Part shown: one piece after another, positions 1 through 7,171 of the stretch
How positions within the stretch are numbered: the first letter of the stretch is position 1
Layout: every line of letters starts with the position of its first letter
Assembly: GCA_002358895.1 (NCBI GenBank)
Contig: DEPR01000086.1
Coordinates: 38,138 to 52,121 of the forward strand
DNA from: Ruminococcus sp. UBA3387
GTDB lineage: Bacteria; Bacillota; Clostridia; Oscillospirales; Ruminococcaceae
Reading direction: 5' to 3'
Length of the DNA stretch: 13,984 bases
Made by a program: the position numbers and the translations under genes
The notes under the pieces: generated by a model
Seen by the model: the letters and a program-made list of their open reading frames with translations, nothing else
Databases searched by the model: none
What the model was told of the DNA's origin: nothing

Positions 1-1451
1 TCAATGATGTAGCCACCTGCACCCGTTATCTTGTTCCAGGATAAACGAACTGATGAGCTGGAGTTGAGAGCCATTTTTGCAGCCGGTGTTGCAGGCTTTG
101 TGCAGGCTGTCAGACTTACAGCATTTCCGTAAATATAGCCATTACCTGAAGCCTTGTATGCCTTTACATAAAGCTTGTATGTAGTACCCGAAGCAAGCCC
201 CTTTACCGAGAAAATGCAGTCAGAAGTCTTGCCGACACGGACATTAGCCTTCTTAGCCGAATCGTATTTGTAAATAATATATCCGTCAACGCCTTCAAAT
301 TCTTCCCATACTACTCTGATTGAACCGGTTGAATTTGCGTCTATTCTAAAGCCGGTAACTTCAGATGCGGAGCTGAAATAGGGTATGGTGGTAAAATTCA
401 ATTCGGAATTCAATGATAACTGTTTTAGTGCGAACTCAACACCATAGGAATCTTTATAAACATACAGCGTTAATGAAGGACATTGTGCAAAACAGAAATT
501 GCCAGCCGATGTAACCGAATTAGGTAGAACAAATTCCGTGAGTGCAGAGCAGTTCTGGAAAACATATTTACCCAGTGTTGTTACGCCCTCTGATATGTTG
601 ACCGTAGCAAGGGATGAACAGTTCTGAAAAGCCGACTCACCTATTGTTTTTACCGAGCCTGGTATGGTTATTGCCTCAAGAGACTCACAGTAATAGAAAG
701 CCATTTTGTCTATTGACGTTATACCCTCAGGGATAGTAACATTATTCAGATTAGTGCATCTGAAGAAGAGCCTTTCGGGTATAGCTGTAATATTTGTAGG
801 TATATTAACTGTTTCGAGTTTACTACAGTAGCCAAAAATGTCGTTTCCAAGGGCTGAAAGGTTTGAAGGCATTCTAACGGATATCAAATCGCTGCAACAG
901 AAAAACGCCCTGTATTTAATTGTTTTCACGCTGTCAGGAATAGAAACTGATTTTAATGCAGTGTAAGTAAATGCATATTCACCGATTGAAGTAACGGTGT
1001 TTGGTATGCTGATTTTCTGCAGACTTTCACAGTTCTCAAAAGCATAGTTGCCAATTGTGATCACACCCTTCGGTATGTTTATGCTTTTCAGGGAAGTGCA
1101 GTATGAAAAAGCCTTGTCCTTGATAGATGTAACCGTGTCAGGTATATCAATGGTTTCAATAAAATAAGCACTGGAAAAAGCGTATCTTCCTATTTCAGTT
1201 ACAGGCTTTCCGCCGATTTTATCAGGAATAGTAGCTATGTCCTTGCTTATGTCAAATCCTATAATGCTGATAGTGTTATCCGATTTAACCTGATATTTAA
1301 AATCTCCGTAGGTCAGATATTCACGTCCCCAGGCGTCGGTTGCAGCACTGGATTTTATGGTCATATCAAATACGTTGTCAAAAGATTCTGGTATTATGGT
1401 GCTTCCGAATAAAAGAGTAAAAGCAATAATACCTGCAATGATTTTCTTCAT
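1..1451 (-). CDS. Secreted BspA-like leucine-rich-repeat protein with fibronectin III domains (partial, 3' end off window)
   Basis: Reading the minus strand from the ATG at 1451 gives 483 uninterrupted codons to the window edge. Residues 1-37 look like a signal peptide: MKK, a hydrophobic core at 4-20, and a possible cleavage near SSAA at 34-37. Residues 87 to about 338 are eleven repeats of 22-23 residues, with consensus I-G-x-x-A-F-x-x-C-x-x-L-x-x-I-x-I-P-x-x-V-T-S, the BspA/TpLRR (LRR_5) type. Residues 363 to about 452 form a fibronectin type III-like beta domain (VVWEEFEGVDGYIIYK, later GTTYKLYVKAY). A second starts near 455 (VRLSWNKITGAGGYII). The start is supported by AGGAGG at 1460-1465, 8 nt upstream, and by a promoter behind it. 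Proteins of this kind are surface or secreted and bind host or plant polymers or other cells; the ligand here is unknown. A C-terminal anchor or dockerin may lie outside the window. The gene is divergent from ruvC and probably functionally unrelated to it. Confidence 0.9.
   Translation of the reverse strand, partial: MKKIIAGIIAFTLLFGSTIIPESFDNVFDMTIKSSAATDAWGREYLTYGDFKYQVKSDNTISIIGFDISKDIATIPDKIGGKPVTEIGRYAFSSAYFIETIDIPDTVTSIKDKAFSYCTSLKSINIPKGVITIGNYAFENCESLQKISIPNTVTSIGEYAFTYTALKSVSIPDSVKTIKYRAFFCCSDLISVRMPSNLSALGNDIFGYCSKLETVNIPTNITAIPERLFFRCTNLNNVTIPEGITSIDKMAFYYCESLEAITIPGSVKTIGESAFQNCSSLATVNISEGVTTLGKYVFQNCSALTEFVLPNSVTSAGNFCFAQCPSLTLYVYKDSYGVEFALKQLSLNSELNFTTIPYFSSASEVTGFRIDANSTGSIRVVWEEFEGVDGYIIYKYDSAKKANVRVGKTSDCIFSVKGLASGTTYKLYVKAYKASGNGYIYGNAVSLTACTKPATPAAKMALNSSSSVRLSWNKITGAGGYII
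438..1193 (-). repeat. Eleven tandem 22-23-codon leucine-rich repeats
   Basis: These are in-frame protein-level repeats inside the secreted LRR protein. Units begin at residues 87, 110, 133, 156, 178, 201, 224, 247, 270, 293 and 316, so the period is 23 residues, with one 22-residue unit (156-177). Each has a conserved A-F or related pair, a Cys in most units, and an I-P or related step. The last unit is degenerate after CPSL and acts as the C-terminal cap. At the DNA level the copies have diverged, so these are old repeats and not a recent tandem expansion. Confidence 0.88.
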
Positions 1452-1481
1452 TTGAATAACCTCCTGTCTGTAGATATTTTA

Positions 1482-1510
1482 ATTATACCATATTTCATCA
1501 AAAAAAGCAA
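1482..1510 (-). promoter_or_regulatory. Sigma-A-type promoter for the LRR protein
   Basis: On the minus strand the -35 candidate is TTGCTT at 1505-1510, followed by a 17-bp spacer and a perfect TATAAT at 1482-1487. It is preceded by TG one base upstream (TGgTATAAT), an extended -10. The predicted transcript starts near 1475, giving a leader of about 24 nt that includes the AGGAGG ribosome site. Confidence 0.65.
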
Positions 1511-1550
1511 CAACAGTACATAAAATGGGAGAATTTGATAGATAAAAATT

Positions 1551-1565
1551 AGATATAGTATATCT
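1551..1565. promoter_or_regulatory. 15-bp perfect palindrome, possible operator
   Basis: AGATATA, a central G, then TATATCT form a perfect inverted repeat with 7-bp arms. It lies 10 bp upstream of the ruvC -35 hexamer, between two divergent promoters. A second overlapping inverted pair, AGTATAT (1557-1563) and ATATACT (1570-1576), reaches the first base of that -35. The position suits a regulator site, but the sequence is pure AT-rich and could arise by chance. It does not match the Firmicute LexA box (GAAC-N4-GTTC). Confidence 0.3.
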
Positions 1566-1575
1566 TGAAATATAC

Positions 1576-1604
1576 TTGCAATAAACCGAGAAGTATGTTA
1601 TAAT
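1576..1604 (+). promoter_or_regulatory. Sigma-A-type promoter for the ruvC-led operon
   Basis: TTGCAA at 1576-1581, a 17-bp spacer and perfect TATAAT at 1599-1604 form a strong consensus promoter. TG at 1596-1597 adds an extended -10 element. Transcription should start near 1611, about 34 nt before the chosen ruvC start. Confidence 0.75.
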
Positions 1605-1630
1605 ATAATAGTATTTGTATGCACATAAAA

Positions 1631-1639
1631 AGGTGGTGG
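1631..1639 (+). promoter_or_regulatory. Ribosome binding site that sets the ruvC start at TTG 1645
   Basis: AGGTGGTGG lies 5-8 nt ahead of a TTG codon at 1645. The longer in-frame reading from TTG 1615 would begin only about 4 nt after the predicted transcription start and has no ribosome site, so the shorter protein starting MRILGIDPG is preferred. Confidence 0.75.
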
Positions 1640-1644
1640 AACTG

Positions 1645-2151
1645 TTGCGAATATTGGGTATCGACCCCGGCTATGCCATAGTGGGATATGGGATACTTGA
1701 CTATAATGCCAACCATTTTGATGTAGTTGGATTTGGTGCAATAACAACAGGAGCCGATATGAGCTTTTCAAAGCGACTTGAGGCTATCTATAACGATATG
1801 TGCCGGATAATAGATACATATAAGCCGGACGAAATGGGAATTGAAAAACTTTTTTTCAATACCAACCAGAAGACCGTTATAGATGTTGCACAAGCAAGAG
1901 GAGTAATACTTCTTCCTGCAATTCAAAGAGGCATACCTGTTTATGAGTATACACCATTGCAGGTCAAAAGCTCAATCGTGGGGTATGGGCGTGCAGAAAA
2001 AAGACAGGTCCAGGAAATGACAAGGTCGATTCTTAGACTTAAAGAGATTCCGAAGCCTGATGATACAGCCGATGCAGTGGCTATAGCTATAACTCACGGC
2101 TATTCAGTTACCACACGAAAACTAACCGAAAAATTAGGTGATAAATTATGA
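1645..2151 (+). CDS. ruvC: Holliday junction resolvase RuvC
   Basis: This endonuclease cuts Holliday junctions symmetrically during recombinational repair and works with RuvAB. From the TTG at 1645 the protein is 168 residues, close to the family's usual length of about 170. The RNase H-like acidic catalytic set is visible: D7 in GIDPG, E67 in GIEKLFF, and D140 and D143 in KPDDTADAVA. The conserved F-F-N-x-N-Q-K stretch (70-76) follows the second acidic residue, and K119-R120 sits in the A-E-K-R-Q segment. It is the first gene after a strong promoter. Its stop overlaps the ruvA start (ATGA), so the two are probably translationally coupled. Nothing is missing or broken. Confidence 0.96.
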   Translation: MRILGIDPGYAIVGYGILDYNANHFDVVGFGAITTGADMSFSKRLEAIYNDMCRIIDTYKPDEMGIEKLFFNTNQKTVIDVAQARGVILLPAIQRGIPVYEYTPLQVKSSIVGYGRAEKRQVQEMTRSILRLKEIPKPDDTADAVAIAITHGYSVTTRKLTEKLGDKL

Positions 2152-2741
2152 TATACAGCGTAACAGGAAATCTTGTACATACCGAAGGTGATTTGGTAGT
2201 AGTTGAGTGTGCAGGCGTGGGATATGCCTGCAGAACAACACTTGCTACTCTGCAGAAAATCGCAGGAGAAAAAACGGTTACCTTGCTTACTCATCTGAGC
2301 GTGAGAGAAGATGCCGTTGAGCTTTTCGGATTTGCAACAGCCGAGGAGCTGAGAGCATTCAGAATGTTGATAAGCGTTTCGGGTGTAGGACCAAAAGCAG
2401 CACTTTCTATCCTGTCGGCTTTGAATCCACAGCAGTTTGCATTGTCTGTGGCAACCAATGATATAAAATCATTCCAGCAGGTTAAGGGTATAGGTAAAAA
2501 GACAGCTGAAAGAATCTGTCTGGAGCTCAAAAATAAAGTCGGTGGAGAAACCATTTCAATGCGTGGTGAGTCTGCACCTGCATTCAGCGTCCAGGGTGGA
2601 AATATAGGCGAAGCAATAACAGCTCTTGAAATGCTTGGGTATACTGCTGCCGAGTCTGCAGCTGCAATTTCAAAGCTTGACCCTGAATTGCCTGTTGAGG
2701 AGCTTATAAAGAAAGCACTAATAGGACTTGCAAGATTTTAA
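2148..2741 (+). CDS. ruvA: Holliday junction branch migration protein RuvA
   Basis: RuvA tetramers bind the four-way junction and load RuvB rings. The protein is 197 residues (E. coli RuvA is 203). Residues 1-62 are the OB-fold domain I, containing the acidic pin R-E-D-A at 53-56. Residues 65-135 hold two helix-hairpin-helix motifs, SVSGVGPKAALSIL (76-89) and VKGIGKKTAERI (112-123). A Gly/Ser-rich linker leads to the RuvB-binding domain III (about 153-197, ITALEMLGYTAAES). The start is an ATG overlapping the ruvC stop by 4 nt, with AGGTG 7 nt upstream. Confidence 0.96.
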   Translation: MIYSVTGNLVHTEGDLVVVECAGVGYACRTTLATLQKIAGEKTVTLLTHLSVREDAVELFGFATAEELRAFRMLISVSGVGPKAALSILSALNPQQFALSVATNDIKSFQQVKGIGKKTAERICLELKNKVGGETISMRGESAPAFSVQGGNIGEAITALEMLGYTAAESAAAISKLDPELPVEELIKKALIGLARF

Positions 2742-2768
2742 TATAGTTTCTTGAAAAGGAGAACTAAA

Positions 2769-3809
2769 ATGATAGAACAAGGCGAATTTGATGTTGAAAA
2801 CAGAATAGTAGCCACAAGGCAGATTAAACAAGATACCACCGATGATTTTGAAGTGAGCCTGCGGCCTAAAACTCTTGCCGAGTATGTGGGGCAGGAAAAG
2901 GTGAAAGAGAACCTTTCTGTGTATATCCAGGCTGCTAAAAATCGAGGCGATAGCCTTGACCATATACTTCTTTACGGACCTCCTGGATTGGGTAAAACTA
3001 CCTTGTCTGCGATTATTGCCCACGAAATGGGAGTTAATCTGCGTACAACCTCAGGTCCTGCCATTGAAAAGCCGGGAGATTTAGCAGCGTTGCTTACTAA
3101 CCTTGAAGAAGGCGATGTGCTGTTTATTGACGAGATACATAGACTTTCAAGACAGGTTGAAGAAGTGCTTTATCCTGCATTGGAGGATTATGCACTGGAC
3201 ATTATTATGGGTAAAGGTCCTGCGGCAAGGTCAATCAGAATTGAGCTTAATAAGTTTACCCTGGTGGGTGCAACAACAAGAGCAGGTCAGCTTACTTCAC
3301 CACTTCGTGACAGGTTCGGCGTAATCGAAAGACTTGAGCTTTATACAAACGAACAGCTTTGCGAGATTGTCCTGCGTTCAGCTATGATATTAGGAGTTGG
3401 CTGTGAAAAGGATGGAGCAATGGAAATTGCTTCACGTTCAAGAGGAACACCTCGTATTGCAAACCGTCTGTTGAAAAGAGTCCGTGATTTTGCTGAGGTT
3501 ATGGGCGACGGCAGAGTTACAAAGGATATCGCTAAGATTGCCCTTGACCGAATGGAAATTGATAATCTTGGACTTGACGGACTTGATAAGAGATTTTTGA
3601 ATATGATTATAAAAGGCTATGGCGGAGGACCTGTGGGGCTTGAAACATTGGCATCAGCCCTGAATGAGGAGTCTATTACTCTTGAGGATGTTTGTGAGCC
3701 TTATCTTATACAGCTCGGTTTTATTTCACGAACACCGAGAGGAAGATGTGCAACACAGCTTGCATATCAGCATTTAGGCATACTTAAAGACGGACAAACT
3801 ATGCTTTAA
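2769..3809 (+). CDS. ruvB: Holliday junction branch migration helicase RuvB
   Basis: RuvB is the hexameric AAA+ motor that pumps DNA through the RuvA-bound junction. Starting at the ATG at 2769 gives 346 residues. AGGAGA lies 6 nt upstream; an in-frame TTG at 2751 would sit ahead of that ribosome site and is rejected. Visible motifs are the RuvB N-terminal box [12 protein letters not shown] (31-42), Walker A GPPGLGKT (70-77), Walker [10 protein letters not shown] (118-126), and the sensor 1/arginine-finger segment [18 protein letters not shown] (167-183). A C-terminal winged helix ends in [10 protein letters not shown]. It follows ruvA after 27 nt, completing a contiguous ruvCAB set. It appears intact. 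Confidence 0.96.
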   Translation: MIEQGEFDVENRIVATRQIKQDTTDDFEVSLRPKTLAEYVGQEKVKENLSVYIQAAKNRGDSLDHILLYGPPGLGKTTLSAIIAHEMGVNLRTTSGPAIEKPGDLAALLTNLEEGDVLFIDEIHRLSRQVEEVLYPALEDYALDIIMGKGPAARSIRIELNKFTLVGATTRAGQLTSPLRDRFGVIERLELYTNEQLCEIVLRSAMILGVGCEKDGAMEIASRSRGTPRIANRLLKRVRDFAEVMGDGRVTKDIAKIALDRMEIDNLGLDGLDKRFLNMIIKGYGGGPVGLETLASALNEESITLEDVCEPYLIQLGFISRTPRGRCATQLAYQHLGILKDGQTML

Positions 3810-3871
3810 ATATCATAGGACAAAATTTGATAATATAATAAAATAAAATTATAGACAAAAGGAGTTTTCTT

Positions 3872-5215
3872 ATGGGAAGATTGTTTGGAACTGACGGAGC
3901 AAGAGGTATAGCAATTACTGAGCTTACTTGCGAAATGGCAATGAATATAGGACGTGCCGCAGCATTGGTGCTTGCAAAGGAAACAGACCACGCCCCTAAA
4001 ATCATCATCGGTAAGGATACAAGAATTTCAGGCGACGTACTTGAATCAGCATTGGTTGCAGGTATCTGTTCAGTAGGTGCAAATGCACATATCCTCGGAG
4101 TTGTTCCAACACCTGCAGTAGCAATGCTTGTAAAAAAATATGAAGCTGATGCAGGCGTTATGATTTCTGCTTCACATAACTCAGTTGAGTTCAACGGTAT
4201 TAAACTGTTTTCAGGAACAGGCTTTAAGCTTTCTGATAAGATTGAAAACGAAATTGAGGAGCTTATTCTCGATACACCTGAAAAAATGCAGTTGAAGGAC
4301 GGCTGTGAAATCGGCAGAGTTTTCTATGAAATGAATGCAGAATGGGATTATATCCGTTATGTAATGAAAACAATAGACACTGACTTCAAGGGTATAAAAG
4401 TTGCACTTGACTGTGCAAACGGCTCAGCTTCACAGACAGCAAAGAAGCTTTTTGAGGGACTTGGTGCAAACTGCATACTTGTTAGCAATACTCCCGACGG
4501 CACAAATATAAACGAAAACTGTGGCTCAACACATATGGAAAATCTTATGCAGACTGTAGTTGAGAAAAAATGCGATGTGGGACTTGCCTTTGACGGCGAC
4601 GCAGACAGATGTCTTGCTGTTGACGAAAACGGTAAGCTTATTGACGGAGATAAACTTCTTGCTATTTTCTCAAAGTTTATGAAAGTTCAGGGCAAACTAA
4701 AATCAAATACCTGCGTTGTAACTGTAATGAGTAACCTTGGCTTCTTCAAGTTTGCTGAAGAAAATGGTATAAATGCTACAACTACTGCAGTGGGCGACAG
4801 ATATGTGCTTGAGAGAATGCAGCAGTTTGAATATAACCTGGGTGGTGAGCAGTCAGGCCATATTATTTTCCTTGATGAAGCAAATACAGGTGATGGACAG
4901 CTTACAGGCGTTAAATTCCTTGAAGTAATGAAAAAGACAGGTAAGAAAGCAAGTGAGCTTGCGTCTTGTATGGAAACATATCCGCAGATTCTGGTCAATG
5001 TTAAGATTACAGCTGATAAAAAGGGTATGTGGGAAAAGGACGAAAAGGTGCAGGAAGCTATTGCTATGTATAAGGAAAAACTGGGTGATGAGGGCAGAAT
5101 TCTTGTCCGTGAGTCGGGTACAGAGCCACTTGTCCGTGTAATGATTGAAGGAAAAAAGACGGGAATTATCACAGAATATGCACATAACATTGCTAAACTG
5201 GTAGAGGAAATGTGA
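3872..5215 (+). CDS. glmM: Phosphoglucosamine mutase GlmM
   Basis: GlmM interconverts glucosamine-6-phosphate and glucosamine-1-phosphate, feeding UDP-GlcNAc for peptidoglycan. The protein is 447 residues, normal for the family, and begins MGRLFGTDGARG. The phosphoserine loop is I-S-A-S-H-N-S at 98-104, with S101 the expected phosphorylated residue. Many homologues have Pro at the last position where this has Ser. The metal site D-G-D-A-D-R spans 241-246 (D241, D243, D245). The sugar-binding loop GEQSGH is at 325-330 and the phosphate-binding RESGTEPLVRV at 413-423. AAAGGAG sits 7 nt before the ATG. The 62-bp gap after ruvB is AT-rich and could hold a secondary promoter: there is a TATAAT at 3834-3839, but no good -35. 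Confidence 0.95.
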   Translation: MGRLFGTDGARGIAITELTCEMAMNIGRAAALVLAKETDHAPKIIIGKDTRISGDVLESALVAGICSVGANAHILGVVPTPAVAMLVKKYEADAGVMISASHNSVEFNGIKLFSGTGFKLSDKIENEIEELILDTPEKMQLKDGCEIGRVFYEMNAEWDYIRYVMKTIDTDFKGIKVALDCANGSASQTAKKLFEGLGANCILVSNTPDGTNINENCGSTHMENLMQTVVEKKCDVGLAFDGDADRCLAVDENGKLIDGDKLLAIFSKFMKVQGKLKSNTCVVTVMSNLGFFKFAEENGINATTTAVGDRYVLERMQQFEYNLGGEQSGHIIFLDEANTGDGQLTGVKFLEVMKKTGKKASELASCMETYPQILVNVKITADKKGMWEKDEKVQEAIAMYKEKLGDEGRILVRESGTEPLVRVMIEGKKTGIITEYAHNIAKLVEEM

Positions 5216-5247
5216 TTTTCGCAATATTATAACTAAGGACTAAAACT

Positions 5248-6114
5248 ATGAGAATAGCAGACAATTGGAAAGATTATAAGATAATAGATACATCTGATGG
5301 AGATAAGCTTGAAAGCTGGGGCGGTAAAATTCTCGTCCGTCCCGACCCACAGATTATATGGAAGTCGGAGCATAAAACCGATTTGTGGAATAAAGCTGAT
5401 GGCGTATATCATCGTTCAAATAAGGGCGGTGGCGAATGGGAGTACAGAAAAAAGCTTCCTGACAGCTGGACAATAAGCTACGGTGAGCTGAAGTTCAATA
5501 TCCGTCCTACAGGCTTTAAGCATACAGGGCTTTTCCCTGAACAGGCAGTGAACTGGGACTTTATGGCTGATAAGATTAAGAATGCAGGCAGACCAATCAA
5601 GGTGCTTAACCTGTTTGCATATACAGGTGGTGCAACGCTTGCCTGTGCAAATGCAGGAGCTTCCGTTTCCCACGTTGACGCATCCAAGGGTATGGTCCAG
5701 TGGGCAAGGGATAACGCAACACTTTCAGGACTGTCCGATAAACCGATTCGTTGGCTTGTTGACGACTGCGAAAAGTTTGTAAAGCGTGAAATCCGTAGGG
5801 GTAACTTCTATGACGGAATAGTTATGGACCCACCAAGCTATGGCCGAGGCCCAGGTGGAGAAGTGTGGAAGCTGGAGGACTGTATATATGAGCTGGTAAA
5901 AACCTGTTCAGAGGTGCTTAGTGATAAACCTCTGTTTTTCCTGCTCAACAGCTATACAACAGGACTTTCACCGTCAGTTATGGCGTATATTCTGAATGAA
6001 GTGCTTACACCGAAATTCGGTGGTGAGGTTACAGCAGATGAAATTGGATTGCCTGTAGAAACTTCAGGTATGGCATTGCCTTGTGGCTCAACAGCTATCT
6101 GGCAGGGTAAATAA
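5248..6114 (+). CDS. RlmI/RlmK-like class I SAM-dependent methyltransferase
   Basis: The 288-residue protein has an N-terminal region of about 110 residues and then a Rossmann methyltransferase fold. Motif I, NLFAYTGGAT, is at 121-130. The acidic residue that should bind the SAM ribose is D144 in HVDASKG. The catalytic motif IV is DPPSYGR at 194-200. This pattern belongs to the RlmI/RlmK/RlmL-related group that methylates cytosine or guanine in 23S rRNA. No N-terminal PUA domain is evident, unlike RlmI, so the exact target is open. RNA is inferred; a protein or small-molecule target cannot be excluded. AAGGA lies 8 nt before the ATG, 32 bp after glmM. Confidence 0.8.
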   Translation: MRIADNWKDYKIIDTSDGDKLESWGGKILVRPDPQIIWKSEHKTDLWNKADGVYHRSNKGGGEWEYRKKLPDSWTISYGELKFNIRPTGFKHTGLFPEQAVNWDFMADKIKNAGRPIKVLNLFAYTGGATLACANAGASVSHVDASKGMVQWARDNATLSGLSDKPIRWLVDDCEKFVKREIRRGNFYDGIVMDPPSYGRGPGGEVWKLEDCIYELVKTCSEVLSDKPLFFLLNSYTTGLSPSVMAYILNEVLTPKFGGEVTADEIGLPVETSGMALPCGSTAIWQGK

Positions 6115-6132
6115 ATTTATGAGGAAAAGAAA

Positions 6133-6285
6133 ATGGCTTTGGATTTTAAGGAAGTTATGGATACTGTAAAGGAAATTGACGATAAAATTCCTGACGAGGT
6201 AAAAGATAAGGCAAAAGATTTGCTTACAAAGGAAAATATCGAAAAGATTAAAGATAAAGCAGAGGACTTGTTTAAGAAAGACTAA
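6133..6285 (+). CDS. Small charged helical protein, 50 residues, unknown function
   Basis: An ATG at 6133 with GAGGAA 6 nt upstream opens a 50-codon frame ending in TAA at 6283-6285. It fills most of the space between the methyltransferase and ecfA1. The product begins MALDFKEVMDTVKEIDDK and ends KAEDLFKKD. It is rich in Lys, Asp and Glu, has no Cys or Trp, and has the spacing of amphipathic helices with an internal near-repeat (DKAKDLL / DKAEDLF). Such D-K-A-x-D-L segments recall small proteins annotated as Rv0909/MT0933-like putative antitoxins, but that resemblance is from memory of motif style only and no toxin partner is adjacent. Good ribosome site, spacing and codon use support it as a real gene. 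Confidence 0.75.
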   Translation: MALDFKEVMDTVKEIDDKIPDEVKDKAKDLLTKENIEKIKDKAEDLFKKD

Positions 6286-6306
6286 ATTTAAAATAAGAGG
6301 AAGACA

Positions 6307-7167
6307 ATGAACAGTTTTATTCAGGCGAAGAACTTAAAGTTTTCATATGTAAATGATATGGAGGAGCAAACGGTAAAAACCGAAGTGCTTAAAGATATTG
6401 ACCTTGAAATAAATAAAGGTGAATTTGTGGCTGTACTCGGGCATAACGGCTCAGGTAAATCTACACTTGCCAAGTGCTTTAATGCAATAAATATTCCCGA
6501 GAGTGGAGAAGTACTGGTTAACGGACTGGATACAAAAGATGAGGATAATCTGCTGAAGATAAGAGAAACAGCAGGAATGGTTTTCCAGAATCCCGATAAT
6601 CAGATTGTTGCTACTATCGTTGAGGAAGACGTTGCCTTTGCTTTGGAGAATATGGGTGTAGAGCCAAATGAAATCCGTAAAAGAGTAGACGAAGCGTTAA
6701 AGACCGTGGGTATGTATGAGTATCGCAACCACGCACCTCACAGACTTTCAGGTGGGCAGAAGCAGAGAGTTGCTATTGCAGGTATTATTGCAATGGAGCC
6801 TGATTGTATTTTGCTTGACGAGCCGACTGCTATGCTTGACCCTAAAGGCAGAGCAGAGGTAATGAAAACAATAAAAATGCTTAACCGTGAAAAAGGAGTA
6901 ACAATCGTCCTTATTACACACTATATGGAAGAAGCTGCACAGGCTGACAGAGTAGTCGTAGTTGACGAAGGCGAAATTGTTATGGATAATGTGCCAAAGA
7001 AGGTGTTTTCACAGGTTGCAACAATGAAGAATTTAGGGCTTGATGTTCCTCAGGTAACTCAGCTTGCATATGAGTTGAAAAAAGCAGGCTTTGATATTTC
7101 AACGGAAATCATAACTGAGGATGAGTGTGTAGAAGCAGTGGCAAAACTTTTAGATAATAAGGAATAA
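6307..7167 (+). CDS. ecfA1: ECF transporter ATPase, EcfA1 type
   Basis: This is one of two ATP-binding subunits of an energy-coupling-factor importer for vitamins or metal ions. It has 286 residues. Walker [10 protein letters not shown] is at 45-53, the Q-loop VFQNPDNQI at 93-100, the signature LSGGQKQR at 147-154, Walker B CILLDEP at 167-173, and the H-loop His is H205 in ITHYM. The C-terminal extension after about 215 is typical of EcfA/CbiO proteins. Being first in an A1-A2-T row and having the F-Q-N-P-D-N-Q Q-loop fit the A1 role. It starts 21 bp after the small ORF, with an AGAGGAAG ribosome site. Confidence 0.93.
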   Translation: MNSFIQAKNLKFSYVNDMEEQTVKTEVLKDIDLEINKGEFVAVLGHNGSGKSTLAKCFNAINIPESGEVLVNGLDTKDEDNLLKIRETAGMVFQNPDNQIVATIVEEDVAFALENMGVEPNEIRKRVDEALKTVGMYEYRNHAPHRLSGGQKQRVAIAGIIAMEPDCILLDEPTAMLDPKGRAEVMKTIKMLNREKGVTIVLITHYMEEAAQADRVVVVDEGEIVMDNVPKKVFSQVATMKNLGLDVPQVTQLAYELKKAGFDISTEIITEDECVEAVAKLLDNKE

Positions 7168-7171
7168 TGAA

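Noticed and set aside
438..1193. Regular spacing of repeated motifs considered as a CRISPR-like array
   Set aside because: The 69-bp period is coding, the copies differ at the DNA level, and translation gives leucine-rich repeats.
1576..1610. LexA/SOS box at the ruvC promoter
   Set aside because: No GAAC-N4-GTTC or related clostridial LexA pattern is present near the promoter.
1615..1644. Longer RuvC start at TTG 1615 (ten extra residues)
   Set aside because: It is almost at the predicted transcription start and has no ribosome site; TTG 1645 has AGGTGG at good spacing and gives the family-standard N-terminus.
2751..2768. Longer RuvB start at TTG 2751
   Set aside because: The AGGAGA ribosome site lies inside this extension and is correctly spaced for the ATG at 2769.
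3827..3855. A TTGATA-N17-TATAGA promoter-like pair before glmM
   Set aside because: Its transcript would start inside the glmM ribosome site, removing it. The region is AT-rich, so chance matches are likely. A nearby TATAAT (3834-3839) has no good -35.
4178..4186. GlmM phosphoserine loop ending N-S instead of N-P as a possible inactivating change
   Set aside because: The phosphorylated Ser, His and Asn are all kept, and every other catalytic motif is intact, so loss of activity is not indicated.
4687..5224. Two overlapping minus-strand open frames opposite the end of glmM
   Set aside because: They lie wholly within glmM, whose phosphate-binding C-terminus is intact on the plus strand.
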